This document shows, piece by piece, positions 55,468-64,000 of a stretch of 64,000 nt of DNA (position 1 is its first letter; each line of letters opens with the position of its first letter). Origin of the DNA: Stenotrophomonas sp. 169 (GTDB taxonomy: Bacteria; Pseudomonadota; Gammaproteobacteria; Xanthomonadales; Xanthomonadaceae); the NCBI RefSeq assembly GCF_014621775.1, contig NZ_CP061204.1, positions 3,306,501 to 3,370,500 of the forward strand. The letters run 5' to 3'. A model generated the notes under the pieces. The model saw only the letters and a program-made list of their open reading frames with translations. It did no database searches and was not told the DNA's origin. The translations under genes were made by a program, and so were the position numbers.

Positions 55468-57315
55468 ATGTCCATCGAAAATCTTCGCAACATCGCCATC
55501 GTCGCGCACGTCGACCATGGTAAGACCACCCTGGTCGATCAGCTGCTGAAGCAGTCCGGCACCCTGTCCGAACGCACCGTCCTCGCCGAGCGCGTGATGG
55601 ACAGCAACGATCAGGAAAAGGAACGCGGCATCACCATCCTGGCCAAGAACACGGCCATCACCTGGGAAGACAAAAAGACCGGCGTCAAGAACCGGATCAA
55701 CATCGTCGATACCCCCGGACATGCCGACTTCGGCGGCGAAGTGGAGCGCGTGCTGTCGATGGTCGACACCGTGCTGATCCTCGTCGACGCGATGGACGGC
55801 CCGATGCCGCAGACCCGCTTCGTCACCCAGAAGGCCTTCGCGATGGGCTTCAAGCCGATCGTCGTGGTCAACAAGGTCGACCGCCCGGGCTCGCGTCCGG
55901 AGTGGGTGATCGACCAGGTGTTCGACCTGTTCGACAAGCTCGGCGCGACCAATGAGCAGCTGGACTTCCCGATCGTTTACGCGTCGGCCCTGAACGGCTA
56001 CGCCGGTCTGGAAGACACCGTGCGCGACGGCGACATGACCCCGCTGTACGAAGCGATCATGCAGCACGCGCCGATGCCGGAAGTCGATCCGGACGGTCCG
56101 TTCCAGATGCGCATCAGCCAGCTGGACTACAACAACTTCGTGGGCGTGATCGGCATCGGCCGCATCCAGCGCGGCACCCTGAAGAAGAACATGCAGGTCG
56201 CGGTGATCGACCGTGAAGGCAAGAAGCGCAACGGCAAGGTAGCGCAGGTACTGGGCTTCCTCGGCCTGGAGCGCATCGAGCAGGACACTGCCGAGGCCGG
56301 TGACATCGTCGCCATCTCCGGCATCCAGGAACTGACCATCTCCGACACGCTGTGCCATCCGGACACCCCGGAAGCGCTGCCGGCGCTGACCGTCGACGAG
56401 CCGACGATCTCGATGACCTTCCAGGTCAACAACTCGCCGTTCGCCGGCAACAAGGACCTGTCCGGTGGCAAGTTCCTGACCAGCCGCCAGATCAAGGACC
56501 GCCTGGACCGCGAGCAGGTGCACAACGTGGCCCTGAAGGTGGAACAGCTGGAAGACGCCGACAAGTTCCTGGTCTCCGGCCGTGGCGAGCTGCACCTGTC
56601 GGTGCTGATCGAGAACATGCGTCGTGAAGGCTATGAGCTGGCCGTGTCGCGCCCGGAAGTCATCATCAAGCAGATCGACGGCCAGGCCATGGAGCCGATC
56701 GAGCAGCTGGTGGTGGACATCGAAGAACAGCATCAGGGCGGCGTCATGGAAAAGCTGGGTACCCGCAAGGGCCAGCTGAAGAACATGGAACCGGACGGCA
56801 AGGGCCGTGTGCGCCTGGAGTACCAGATCCCGGCCCGTGGCCTGATCGGCTTCCAGAACGAGTTCAAGACCCTGACCCAGGGTTCGGGCCTGCTGTTCCA
56901 CGTGTTCGACCACTACGGTCCGAAGGAACAGGGTTCGATCGCCAAGCGCCAGAACGGCGTCATGATCGCCAACGCACCGGGTGCCACCCCGGCGTATTCC
57001 CTGGGGCCGCTGCAGGAACGCGGCAAGCTGTTCGCTGCTGAAGGCGACAACGTGTATGAAGGTCAGTTGATCGGTATCCACTCCAAGGACAACGACCTCA
57101 CCGTCAATGCCATCAAGACCAAGCCGCTGACCAACATGCGCGCTTCGGGCAAGGACGATGCGATCCAGCTGACCCCGGCGATCAAGTACTCGCTGGAACA
57201 GGCACTGGACTTCATCGAAGACGACGAGCTGGTTGAAATCACGCCGAAGGAAATCCGCCTGCGCAAGAAGGGGCTGACCGAAAGCGACCGCAAGAAGGCA
57301 TCGCGCGGCGGCTGA
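55468..57315 (+). CDS. typA: Translational GTPase TypA/BipA
   Basis: A 615-residue ribosome-binding GTPase needed for growth under stress and for 50S assembly. The G domain has [16 protein letters not shown] [17 protein letters not shown] (G1), ERGITI (G2), [15 protein letters not shown] (G3) and NKVDRPGSR (G4). EF-G-like domains and the BipA-specific C-terminal domain ([19 protein letters not shown]) follow. ATG 55468 opens the conserved [11 protein letters not shown]. The next gene begins 8 bp after its stop. Confidence 0.96.
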   Translation: MSIENLRNIAIVAHVDHGKTTLVDQLLKQSGTLSERTVLAERVMDSNDQEKERGITILAKNTAITWEDKKTGVKNRINIVDTPGHADFGGEVERVLSMVDTVLILVDAMDGPMPQTRFVTQKAFAMGFKPIVVVNKVDRPGSRPEWVIDQVFDLFDKLGATNEQLDFPIVYASALNGYAGLEDTVRDGDMTPLYEAIMQHAPMPEVDPDGPFQMRISQLDYNNFVGVIGIGRIQRGTLKKNMQVAVIDREGKKRNGKVAQVLGFLGLERIEQDTAEAGDIVAISGIQELTISDTLCHPDTPEALPALTVDEPTISMTFQVNNSPFAGNKDLSGGKFLTSRQIKDRLDREQVHNVALKVEQLEDADKFLVSGRGELHLSVLIENMRREGYELAVSRPEVIIKQIDGQAMEPIEQLVVDIEEQHQGGVMEKLGTRKGQLKNMEPDGKGRVRLEYQIPARGLIGFQNEFKTLTQGSGLLFHVFDHYGPKEQGSIAKRQNGVMIANAPGATPAYSLGPLQERGKLFAAEGDNVYEGQLIGIHSKDNDLTVNAIKTKPLTNMRASGKDDAIQLTPAIKYSLEQALDFIEDDELVEITPKEIRLRKKGLTESDRKKASRGG

Positions 57316-57323
57316 GCCGACTC

Positions 57324-57791
57324 GTGAGCCATCCTGCTTACAACCCGGATCCGCAACGGCATCCGGGCCTGCATGTCATCGCTCTGCTCGAAACGGGCAA
57401 AGCGGTGCTTGCACTGTTGGCCGCGACCGGGCTGGAAATGCTCGGTCCGCAGCCACTGCGTGATGGGATCAATGCCCTGATCCGGCGTTTCAGCCTGGAC
57501 CCGGATCACGGCACCCTGCCCTCCCTGTTGAACATGATCAGTCCAGATGTCGTCCACCTTGCGGCGGCCGCGATGCTGGGCTATGCCCTGCTCCACCTGG
57601 TGGAAGCCTGGGGTTTGTGGCGGGCCAAGGCCTGGGCCTCGTGGCTGGGCTGCGTGTCTGCCGGCATCTACCTGCCCTTCGATGTCTACGCCATTTCCCG
57701 CCATCCAGGCTGGGCCTCCTGGACCGTGCTGGTGTTGAACCTGCTGGTGGTCTACGTGCTGGCGCGCGATATCCTGAAGCGGAAACCCTGA
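57324..57791 (+). CDS. DUF2127 membrane protein
   Basis: A 155-residue protein with four predicted helices. HVIALLETGKAVLALLAATG at the start and AWGLWRAKAWASWLGCVSAGIYLPFDVY in the middle are characteristic of DUF2127. Function unknown. It starts with GTG 8 bp after typA, so probably cotranscribed. Confidence 0.82.
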   Translation: MSHPAYNPDPQRHPGLHVIALLETGKAVLALLAATGLEMLGPQPLRDGINALIRRFSLDPDHGTLPSLLNMISPDVVHLAAAAMLGYALLHLVEAWGLWRAKAWASWLGCVSAGIYLPFDVYAISRHPGWASWTVLVLNLLVVYVLARDILKRKP

Positions 57792-57832
57792 AGGCGTCGC
57801 GATACACTGGTTAGGTGCCCAAGCCGCCCACC

Positions 57833-59419
57833 ATGCGCAACGCTCTATCACCAACGCGTCTTCTCTTCCTGTCCGTCGTGCTCGCCACGGCGCTGGTCGG
57901 CTGTGCGTCACCTGTGCGTGCGGCCGATGACGCACCTCCTGCGGCGGCGCCGTTTCCCTACGCCGAGGCCGAGATAAGCGACCTGCAGGCCCGTATGGCG
58001 GCCGGCGAACTGGACAGCGGGACGCTGACCCGGGCCTATCTGGAGCGCATAGCCGCGCTGGACCGCGAAGGGCCGCGATTGCGTGCGGTGATCGAGCTCA
58101 ACCCGAATGCCCTGAAGGAGGCCGCACAGCGCGACGAGGAGCGCCGCCGTGGTCACCTGCGCGGTCCGCTGCACGGCATCCCGGTGCTGCTCAAGGACAA
58201 CATCAACGCCTTGCCGATGAGCACCACGGCCGGCTCGCTGGCACTGGCCGGCTTCCGCCCCGGCGACGCGTTCCTGGTGACGCGCCTGCGCGCTGCCGGC
58301 GCGGTGATCCTGGGCAAGAGCAACCTGAGCGAGTGGGCGAACTATCGCGGACTCGGATCCACCTCCGGATGGAGTGCGCGCGGCGGCCAGACACGCAATC
58401 CCTACCGCCTCAGCCACAGCCCCTGTGGTTCGAGCAGCGGCAGCGCCGTCGCCGTCGCGGCCAACCTGGTGACCGTCTCCATCGGCACCGAGACAGATGG
58501 CAGCATCGTCTGCCCCGCTGCCGTCAACGGCGTGGTCGGCCTGAAACCGACCGTGGGCCTGGTCAGTCGCGATGGCATCATCCCGATCTCGTTCAGCCAG
58601 GACACGGCAGGCCCGATCGCCCGCACGGTCTCCGATGCGGCGGCGGTACTGACGGCCATTGCGGGCCGCGATGCAGCCGACCCTGCCACCGCCGCGATGC
58701 CAGGCCGCGCGGTCTATGACTACACCGCGCGCTTGAATCCCAACGGGCTGCGCGGCGCGCGCATCGGGGTGATGGACAATCCGCTGTCCCAACGTCCCGG
58801 CATCGGCGCGTTGATGCAGCACGCCATCGAGACCCTGCGGCGCGCCGGGGCCACTGTCGTGACGGTGCCAGCGCCGGACGAGAGTGGCTGGTCGGATGCC
58901 GAACAGATCGTGCTGCGGCATGAGTTCAAGGCGGGCATGGAGCGCTACCTCCGGCAGTGGAAGGCCCCGTGGCGCACGCTGCCGCAGTTGGTCGCCTTCA
59001 ACGAAAAACATACCGCGCAGGAACTGCCGCTGTTCGGCCAGGAGCTGCTGGTCGCATCGGCACACGCCGGATCGCTGGGCGACCCTGCCTACATCCAGGC
59101 GCGCAGCCAGGCACGTCGCATGGCCGGCGAACAAGGCATCGATGCCCTGCTTCGCGCCTATCAGCTGGACGCCCTGGTGGCCCCCACCACGGGCACTGCA
59201 TGGCCGATCAACAGCCCTGGCGGCGATGCGTTCCCGGGGGGCAACTACAGCGCCGCCGCGGTGGCCGGCTATCCCAGCCTGAGCGTACCGATGGGCCACG
59301 TCGATGGCTTGCCCGTGGGACTGCTGTTCGTGGGCACGGCCTGGGCCGAGCCGCGCCTGATCGAGCTGGCCTATGCCTATGAGCAGCGCACCATGGCGCG
59401 GCGACCGCCCCCCCTGTAA
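57833..59419 (+). CDS. Exported amidase (amidase signature family)
   Basis: A 528-residue hydrolase. The N-terminus has a hydrophobic signal with a lipobox-like LVGCASP, so it is probably a lipoprotein or periplasmic. The Ser-cisSer-Lys triad is seen in [12 protein letters not shown] (Lys), [15 protein letters not shown] (cis-Ser) and [12 protein letters not shown] (Ser nucleophile). The family hydrolyses amides, including peptide amides; no GatB or GatC is adjacent, excluding GatA. A GTG at 57815 would add six residues. Confidence 0.9.
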   Translation: MRNALSPTRLLFLSVVLATALVGCASPVRAADDAPPAAAPFPYAEAEISDLQARMAAGELDSGTLTRAYLERIAALDREGPRLRAVIELNPNALKEAAQRDEERRRGHLRGPLHGIPVLLKDNINALPMSTTAGSLALAGFRPGDAFLVTRLRAAGAVILGKSNLSEWANYRGLGSTSGWSARGGQTRNPYRLSHSPCGSSSGSAVAVAANLVTVSIGTETDGSIVCPAAVNGVVGLKPTVGLVSRDGIIPISFSQDTAGPIARTVSDAAAVLTAIAGRDAADPATAAMPGRAVYDYTARLNPNGLRGARIGVMDNPLSQRPGIGALMQHAIETLRRAGATVVTVPAPDESGWSDAEQIVLRHEFKAGMERYLRQWKAPWRTLPQLVAFNEKHTAQELPLFGQELLVASAHAGSLGDPAYIQARSQARRMAGEQGIDALLRAYQLDALVAPTTGTAWPINSPGGDAFPGGNYSAAAVAGYPSLSVPMGHVDGLPVGLLFVGTAWAEPRLIELAYAYEQRTMARRPPPL

Positions 59420-59486
59420 CGACCGCGTCACCCCAGGCGGGAGTAGCTGCGAGGCGTCAGGCAGGGCCGTCGCGCATGACGCGGCG

Positions 59487-60620
59487 CTACCCTGCCGTGG
59501 GCTGGACGGCCGGTTCGCCATCCTCGGCACCGGGTGAGCGCACCTCCTGCTCCGGTGCCGGCGCGACGCGCCGCTTTGGCGTATCGGCACTTTCCTCCAG
59601 CTGCGCACGCAGGCGCGGCAACGCCTGTGGATGTTCACGCGCGAGGAAGTCCAGCATCCGCTCGCGCACCAGGCAACGCAGGTCGAACGCATCGCCCGAG
59701 TTGCGTGCACTGACCAGCAGGCGGACCTGCAGCGTGTGTTCGGTGGTCTCGGTGACCTGGGTCACGCAGACACGGCCGTCCCACAGCGGTGCGTCCTTGC
59801 AGATGCGCTCCAGCTCGGCGCGGATGGCGGGAATCGGCGCACGGTAATCCAGCCACAGGAAGGCGGTGCCCAACAGGTCCGCACTGCGCCGGGTCCAGTT
59901 CTGGAACGGGTTTTCGATGAACCACGTCAGCGGCACGACCATCCGCCGTTCGTCCCAGATGCGCACCACGACGTAGCTGCTGCCGATCTCTTCAATACGC
60001 CCCCACTCGCCTTCCACGATCACCACGTCATCCAGCCGGATCGGCTGTGTCACGGCGATCTGCAGGCCGGCGATCAGGTTGCCGAACACGGGCTTGGCGG
60101 CGATACCGGCCACCAGGCCGATCAGGCCGGCCGAGGCCAGCAGGGCGGAGCCGATCTTGGCCACCATGTCGAACTGCAGCAGCACCAGCGATATCCCCAA
60201 TACGATGATCGCGCCCATCAGCACGCGGCTGAGGACACGGGTCTGGGTCTGCACGCGGCGCGCTTCCAGATTGTCGGCCACTTCGATGGGATGGTTGCGC
60301 AGGATCGCCTTCTCGCCGGCGGCGACGGCCCGTACCAGCAGCCAGATGAAGCAGGCGGTCAACCCGATGTGCACCAGCCGCTGCGCCTGGTCCAACCAGC
60401 GGTCGTGCAGTGGCGTTGCCTGCAGCGCAGGCACCAGCAGGAGCAGCGGGAACGCCAGTGCAAGCGGCGGGCCGAGCATGCGCCCGATGCGCGCGCGCCG
60501 CCGGTCGCGACCTTCCAGTCGCCGATACAGCGCGAGGATCACCCAGGCGCCGAGCGCCCCCACTGCCAGCGCGATGCCCAACGGCACCACGTACGCCTGC
60601 GCTTGTTCCCACCTCGACAC
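59487..60620 (-). CDS. MscS-family mechanosensitive channel
   Basis: A 377-residue inner-membrane channel with about five helices (12-30, 52-70, 85-103, 132-150, 155-178). The pore helix GSALLASAGLIGLVAGIAAKPVFGNLIAGLQIA carries the MscS Ala/Gly pattern. The beta domain follows (DDVVIVEGEWGRIEEIG; VPLTWFIENPFQNW), then a C-terminal domain and a charged tail. It opens on osmotic downshift. The start is GTG 60620. Confidence 0.9.
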   Translation of the reverse strand: MSRWEQAQAYVVPLGIALAVGALGAWVILALYRRLEGRDRRRARIGRMLGPPLALAFPLLLLVPALQATPLHDRWLDQAQRLVHIGLTACFIWLLVRAVAAGEKAILRNHPIEVADNLEARRVQTQTRVLSRVLMGAIIVLGISLVLLQFDMVAKIGSALLASAGLIGLVAGIAAKPVFGNLIAGLQIAVTQPIRLDDVVIVEGEWGRIEEIGSSYVVVRIWDERRMVVPLTWFIENPFQNWTRRSADLLGTAFLWLDYRAPIPAIRAELERICKDAPLWDGRVCVTQVTETTEHTLQVRLLVSARNSGDAFDLRCLVRERMLDFLAREHPQALPRLRAQLEESADTPKRRVAPAPEQEVRSPGAEDGEPAVQPTAG

Positions 60621-60692
60621 TGCTGCACCTCCACGACCACGCGAAAGAACCAGCGTGTCGCAGAAGCCATGAGCGTCATGTCAGGCGTTCGT

Positions 60693-60740
60693 AAAAAAGG
60701 GGTCAGATCCCGCTCGCTGTGCGCGCGGGATCCAACCCCC
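60693..60740. repeat. GGGGTCAGATCCC-type hairpin
   Basis: GGGGTCAGATCCCGC faces GCGGGATCCAACCCC after an A-run. It lies between two minus-strand genes and resembles REP hairpins linked to RAYT transposases; it may terminate the DAHP synthase gene. Confidence 0.6.
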
Positions 60741-60755
60741 TCAGCAGCGATCGGA

Positions 60756-62114
60756 TCAGCCGTTCTGCTTGCGCACGATCGCCATGGCGATTTCCAGCGA
60801 CTGTTCGTAGTTGAGTCGCGGATCCACGCTGGAGCGGTAGGCACGTTCCAGATCGCGCTCGGTGAGCTCACGCGCGCCACCGGTGCATTCGGTCACGTCT
60901 TCGCCGGTCATCTCCAGGTGCACGCCACCCAGGCGCGTACCCGCGGCCGCGTGCAGATCGAACGACAACTCGACTTCACCGCGTATGTTGTCGAAGCGGC
61001 GCGTCTTGTAGCCGTTGCCCGTGCTCTCCGTATTGCCATGCATCGCATCGCACACCCACAGCACCCGGCGACCGTCGCGCTTCACCGCATCCAGCAGCGG
61101 CGGCAGCTTGTCGGCGATGTGCGCCGCGCCCATGCGATGGATGAAGCTCAGCCGGCCGGGTTCGTCGTCTGGATTCAGCACATCGATCAAGCGCAGCAGC
61201 TGGTCCGGCTGCACCGACGGCCCCACCTTGATCGCGATCGGATTGCGTACGCCGCGCAGATACTCCACGTGCGCGCCATCGAGTGCAGCGGTGCGCATGC
61301 CGATCCACGGATAGTGCGTGCTCAGGTTCAGCCAGCCCTGCTGACGCGGCACCTGGCGTGTCAGTCCCTGCTCATACGGCAGCAGCAACGCCTCGTGCGA
61401 CGTATAGAAATCCACCCGCTTGAGGTTGTGCACGCGCGCGCCGGAGATGGTCTCCATGAAGCCGATGGCATCCTCTATGGACGTCACCATCTTCTGGTAC
61501 TCCACCGCCAGCGGGGAATGCCGCACCCACTCGAGGTTCCAGTACTCCGGGTGATGCAGATCGGCGAATCCCCCGTCGATCAGCGCCCGAACGAAGTTCA
61601 TCGTCATCGCCGAATGCGCGTGTGCCTGCAGCATCCGCTTGGGATCCGGCAGGCGTGCCGCTTCGGTGAAGGCCGGCGCATTGATCACATCGCCGCGGTA
61701 GCTGGGCAGCGTGACCCCATCGCGTGTCTCGGTGTCTGCCGAACGCGGCTTCGCGTACTGCCCGGCGAAGCGTCCGACGCGGATCACCGGCTTGCGCATG
61801 CCATGCACCAGCACCAGGCTCATCTGCAGCAGCACCTTGAGCCGGTTGGAGATCATCCCGGACTCACAGTCGCTGAAGTTCTCTGCGCAATCGCCGCCCT
61901 GCAGCAGGAAACGCTTACCTTCCTGCGCATCCGCCAACTGCTGCTTCAGTGACAGGATTTCCCACGAGGTGACCAACGGCGGCAGCCGCTTCAACTCGTG
62001 CAACGCCGCGTCCAAGGCAACCGGATCCGGATAGGTCGGCAACTGGAGGGCAGGCTTTGCCCGCCAGCTCTCCGGCGACCAGTCAGCGGGCGACAATGAA
62101 TCAACGGACGACAT
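60756..62114 (-). CDS. Class II 3-deoxy-7-phosphoheptulonate synthase
   Basis: A 452-residue plant-type DAHP synthase joining phosphoenolpyruvate and erythrose 4-phosphate to open the shikimate pathway. Family marks: FLLQGGDCAENFSDCESG, RVGRFAGQYAKPRS, YTSHEALLLPYEQ, SFIHRMGAAHIADKLPPLL and CDAMHGNTESTGNGYKTR. The metal-binding Cys is in GGDC. ATG 62114 follows TGGAG. It lies 66 bp downstream of dsbB. Confidence 0.94.
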   Translation of the reverse strand: MSSVDSLSPADWSPESWRAKPALQLPTYPDPVALDAALHELKRLPPLVTSWEILSLKQQLADAQEGKRFLLQGGDCAENFSDCESGMISNRLKVLLQMSLVLVHGMRKPVIRVGRFAGQYAKPRSADTETRDGVTLPSYRGDVINAPAFTEAARLPDPKRMLQAHAHSAMTMNFVRALIDGGFADLHHPEYWNLEWVRHSPLAVEYQKMVTSIEDAIGFMETISGARVHNLKRVDFYTSHEALLLPYEQGLTRQVPRQQGWLNLSTHYPWIGMRTAALDGAHVEYLRGVRNPIAIKVGPSVQPDQLLRLIDVLNPDDEPGRLSFIHRMGAAHIADKLPPLLDAVKRDGRRVLWVCDAMHGNTESTGNGYKTRRFDNIRGEVELSFDLHAAAGTRLGGVHLEMTGEDVTECTGGARELTERDLERAYRSSVDPRLNYEQSLEIAMAIVRKQNG

Positions 62115-62180
62115 GGCGGACTCCAGGACCTTCGGGGGCGCGCCGAGCCATGCCCGGCGCATCAAGTACAACGTTCAACA

Positions 62181-62684
62181 TCAGCGAATACGGCGCACGG
62201 ACACCCACAACGCCCAGCCCGCCAGCAACACGAACCACACCAGCGACCACATCGGCATGCTCAGGCCCAGGAAGGCCCAGTCGATGTCGCCGCAGTTGCC
62301 GGTACCGGTCAGCACGGTGCGGAACACCTCGAACGGGCCCATGGTTTCACTGAGGAAGCTGAGTGGCGGGCCGCAGGTCGATCCGAACTCCGGCGGAATC
62401 ATCTGCACATACACGTGGCGCGCGGCGATGCCCACGCCCACGGCCGCCGCGATGAAGGCCAACACGCCGTAGGTGATGCGCCCCGGTCGATTGGAGGGAC
62501 CGTGCAGCGCACCGATCAGGAACACAAGGCCCAGCGCGGCAAACGCCAGTCGCTGGAAAATGCACAGCGGGCATGGCTCGAGGCCCATCTTCAACTGCAG
62601 GTAGATCGCGAAGCCAAGCAGCCCCGCGCAGATCAGGAACCCCAGCAGGAACTGGGCGCGGAACGGCCAACGGAACGGGTTCAT
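62181..62684 (-). CDS. dsbB: Disulfide bond formation protein DsbB
   Basis: A 167-residue four-helix inner-membrane protein that reoxidises DsbA and passes electrons to quinone. Both periplasmic cysteine pairs are present: EPCPLCIFQR (Cys38, Cys41) and STCGPPLSF with GTGNCGDIDW. The helices are at about 10-28, 43-62, 70-88 and 143-162. Confidence 0.93.
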   Translation of the reverse strand: MNPFRWPFRAQFLLGFLICAGLLGFAIYLQLKMGLEPCPLCIFQRLAFAALGLVFLIGALHGPSNRPGRITYGVLAFIAAAVGVGIAARHVYVQMIPPEFGSTCGPPLSFLSETMGPFEVFRTVLTGTGNCGDIDWAFLGLSMPMWSLVWFVLLAGWALWVSVRRIR

Positions 62685-62767
62685 CAGCAGGACTCAGTGC
62701 AGGCAGATGCAAAGCGTAACCCATGCGACGGCGGGCGCGATGCCCTACGCACGGGTGCTGTAACGCA

Positions 62768-62793
62768 GAAGCCCGGCACAAGGCCGGGCTTCT
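62768..62793 (-). terminator. Hairpin downstream of rplQ
   Basis: GAAGCCCGGC-ACAA-GGCCGGGCTTC stem 26 bp past the rplQ stop. No long T-run follows, so termination strength is uncertain. Confidence 0.6.
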
Positions 62794-62818
62794 GACGGTG
62801 CTGCAGGGAACGGTCCGA

Positions 62819-63205
62819 TTACTCGGCCACTTCCTCGGCAACAGCGGCCGGACGGTCGACCAGCTCGACGTAGGCCATCGGTGCATTGTCGCCAGCGCGG
62901 AAGCCGCACTTCAGCAGACGCAGGTAACCACCCGGACGCGACGCGTAACGCGGGCCCAGGATGGTGAACAGGTTGCCGACCGCTTCGTTGTCACGCAGGC
63001 GGGCGAACGCCAGGCGACGGTTGGCGACGGAGTCGACCTTGGCCAGGGTGATCAGCGGCTCGGCAACGCGGCGCAGTTCCTTGGCCTTCGGCAGGGTGGT
63101 CTTGATCAGCTCGTGCTTGAACAGCGACGCGGCCATGTTCTTGAACATTGCTTCGCGGTGAGCGCTGGTACGGCTGAACTTACGACCGGATTTCTGATGA
63201 CGCAT
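62819..63205 (-). CDS. rplQ: 50S ribosomal protein L17
   Basis: A 128-residue ribosomal protein beginning [20 protein letters not shown], with [28 protein letters not shown] in the middle, the universal L17 pattern. It is the last gene of the alpha operon after rpoA. The 242-bp gap to rpoA is unusually long and contains a SMAG-like hairpin. Confidence 0.97.
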   Translation of the reverse strand: MRHQKSGRKFSRTSAHREAMFKNMAASLFKHELIKTTLPKAKELRRVAEPLITLAKVDSVANRRLAFARLRDNEAVGNLFTILGPRYASRPGGYLRLLKCGFRAGDNAPMAYVELVDRPAAVAEEVAE

Positions 63206-63337
63206 GGTGATGATTCCTTTGCAAGATTGAGACTTTGGGGATCGTTGTCGCCATCCTGGCGCTGTATTCGGACTGCGGATGGTCCTGGCCGCCCCTCCTG
63301 GTCGGCCTGTCCGCGGACTGATCGTCCGTCGGTTGTT

Positions 63338-63392
63338 GTAGAGCCGAGCTTGATCGACTGCAGGGGCTGCAATCGCGCAAGCTCGGCTCTAC
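63338..63392. repeat. SMAG-like hairpin inside the alpha operon
   Basis: GTAGAGCCGAGCTTGATCG pairs imperfectly with CGCGCAAGCTCGGCTCTAC. It sits between rpoA and rplQ. A second hairpin-forming stretch (AAGGCCCCACCG/CGGTGAGGCCTT) follows at 63400-63427. Confidence 0.75.
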
Positions 63393-63447
63393 GGTGCGAA
63401 GGCCCCACCGTTACCGGTGAGGCCTTTGCAGTACTGCAGGGGGCTTA

Positions 63448-64000
63448 TCAGCCCAGCATGCCGTGGCTGGCGACGCCGGCCGGCGGCCAGTTCTCCAGCT
63501 TCATGCCAAGCGACAGGCCACGCTGGGCCAGCACTTCCTTGATCTCGGTGAGCGACTTCTTGCCCAGGTTCGGGGTCTTCAGCAGCTCCACTTCGGTCTT
63601 CTGGATCAGATCGCCGATGTAATAGATGCTTTCCGCCTTGAGGCAGTTGGCCGAACGCACGGTCAGTTCCAGGTCGTCGATCGGGCGCAGCAGCACCGGA
63701 TCCACGCCGTTGTTGGCCGGCTTGGCCGCACCGCGGTCGCGGTGGGTGAAGTCACCGAACACCGACAGCTGGTCGCTGAGGATGTCGGCGGCGGTGCGCA
63801 CGGCTTCCTCGGCGTCGATGGTGCCGTTGGTCTCGATATCGATGACCAGCTTGTCCAGATCGGTACGCTGCTCGACACGTGCCGCTTCCACGGCATAGGC
63901 GACACGGCGGACCGGCGAGAACGAGGCATCCAGGACCAGACGGCCGATGGCACGGGTTTCTTCGTCCGGACGACGACGCGCGGCAGCCGGCTGATAGCCG
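63448..64000 (-). CDS. rpoA: RNA polymerase alpha subunit, 5' part cut by window edge
   Basis: The last 183 or so residues of RpoA. The N-terminal assembly domain ends around [21 protein letters not shown] and [20 protein letters not shown]. The linker is followed by the C-terminal domain that contacts UP elements and activators ([42 protein letters not shown]). The 5' part lies beyond the right edge. rplQ follows on the same strand. Confidence 0.97.
   Translation of the reverse strand, partial: GYQPAAARRRPDEETRAIGRLVLDASFSPVRRVAYAVEAARVEQRTDLDKLVIDIETNGTIDAEEAVRTAADILSDQLSVFGDFTHRDRGAAKPANNGVDPVLLRPIDDLELTVRSANCLKAESIYYIGDLIQKTEVELLKTPNLGKKSLTEIKEVLAQRGLSLGMKLENWPPAGVASHGMLG

Noticed and set aside
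57833..59419. Amidase as GatA of the tRNA amidotransferase
   Set aside because: It has an export signal and no gatB or gatC neighbours.

Overview
The window is chromosomal DNA of a high-GC gammaproteobacterium of the family Lysobacteraceae (Xanthomonadaceae), most likely Stenotrophomonas. This rests on the core gene orders (phoB-phoR-ppk1-ppx, folC-dedD-cvpA-purF, rpoA-rplQ) and on many GTAG-headed palindromes that match the SMAG repeats described in S. maltophilia. The genus is an inference; no 16S gene is present.

Layout. 1-3145: trigger factor (cut by the left edge), tRNA-Leu, a GAF sensor kinase, two identical tRNA-Lys genes and tRNA-His. 3146-11695: an accessory block lying between tRNA-His and tRNA-Arg. 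It holds a CI-like repressor with lost protease residues flanked by two paralogous Cro-like genes, an acetyltransferase, a HEPN-like protein, small phage-type genes, a tyrosine integrase, and an AT-rich operon (a two-frame gene joined at an A AAA AAG slippery site, plus a four-helix membrane protein). 11696-11890: tRNA-Arg and tRNA-Pro. From 11891 to the end the content is core: a Bax-inhibitor-like protein, an array of six 104-bp SMAG units, a LysR regulator, a cysteine hydrolase, isocitrate dehydrogenase, glutaredoxin, BepA, the phosphate/polyphosphate cluster, a lipid A/glycosyltransferase group, the purF operon, an S46 peptidase, threonine catabolism (tdh, kbl), OmpA, FadH, PrpE, Mdh, PpiB, TypA, an amidase, MscS, a class II DAHP synthase, DsbB, RplQ and RpoA (cut by the right edge).

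How parts work together. PhoB/PhoR sense phosphate and sit directly upstream of ppk1 and ppx, which make and degrade polyphosphate. A putative Pho box precedes phoB. tdh and kbl form the two-step threonine-to-glycine route but are separated by an opposing TorF-type porin. A histidine phosphatase, folC, dedD, cvpA, purF and a ferritin-like gene run as one minus-strand transcription unit.

The points most worth following up are the slippery-site operon next to the integrase, the apparent split of a tRNA cluster by about 8.5 kb of accessory DNA, the repressor with a dead autoprotease, a four-copy family of very stable G-rich hairpins with a conserved apical sequence, and SMAG repeats that supply stop codons and even a protein C-terminus.
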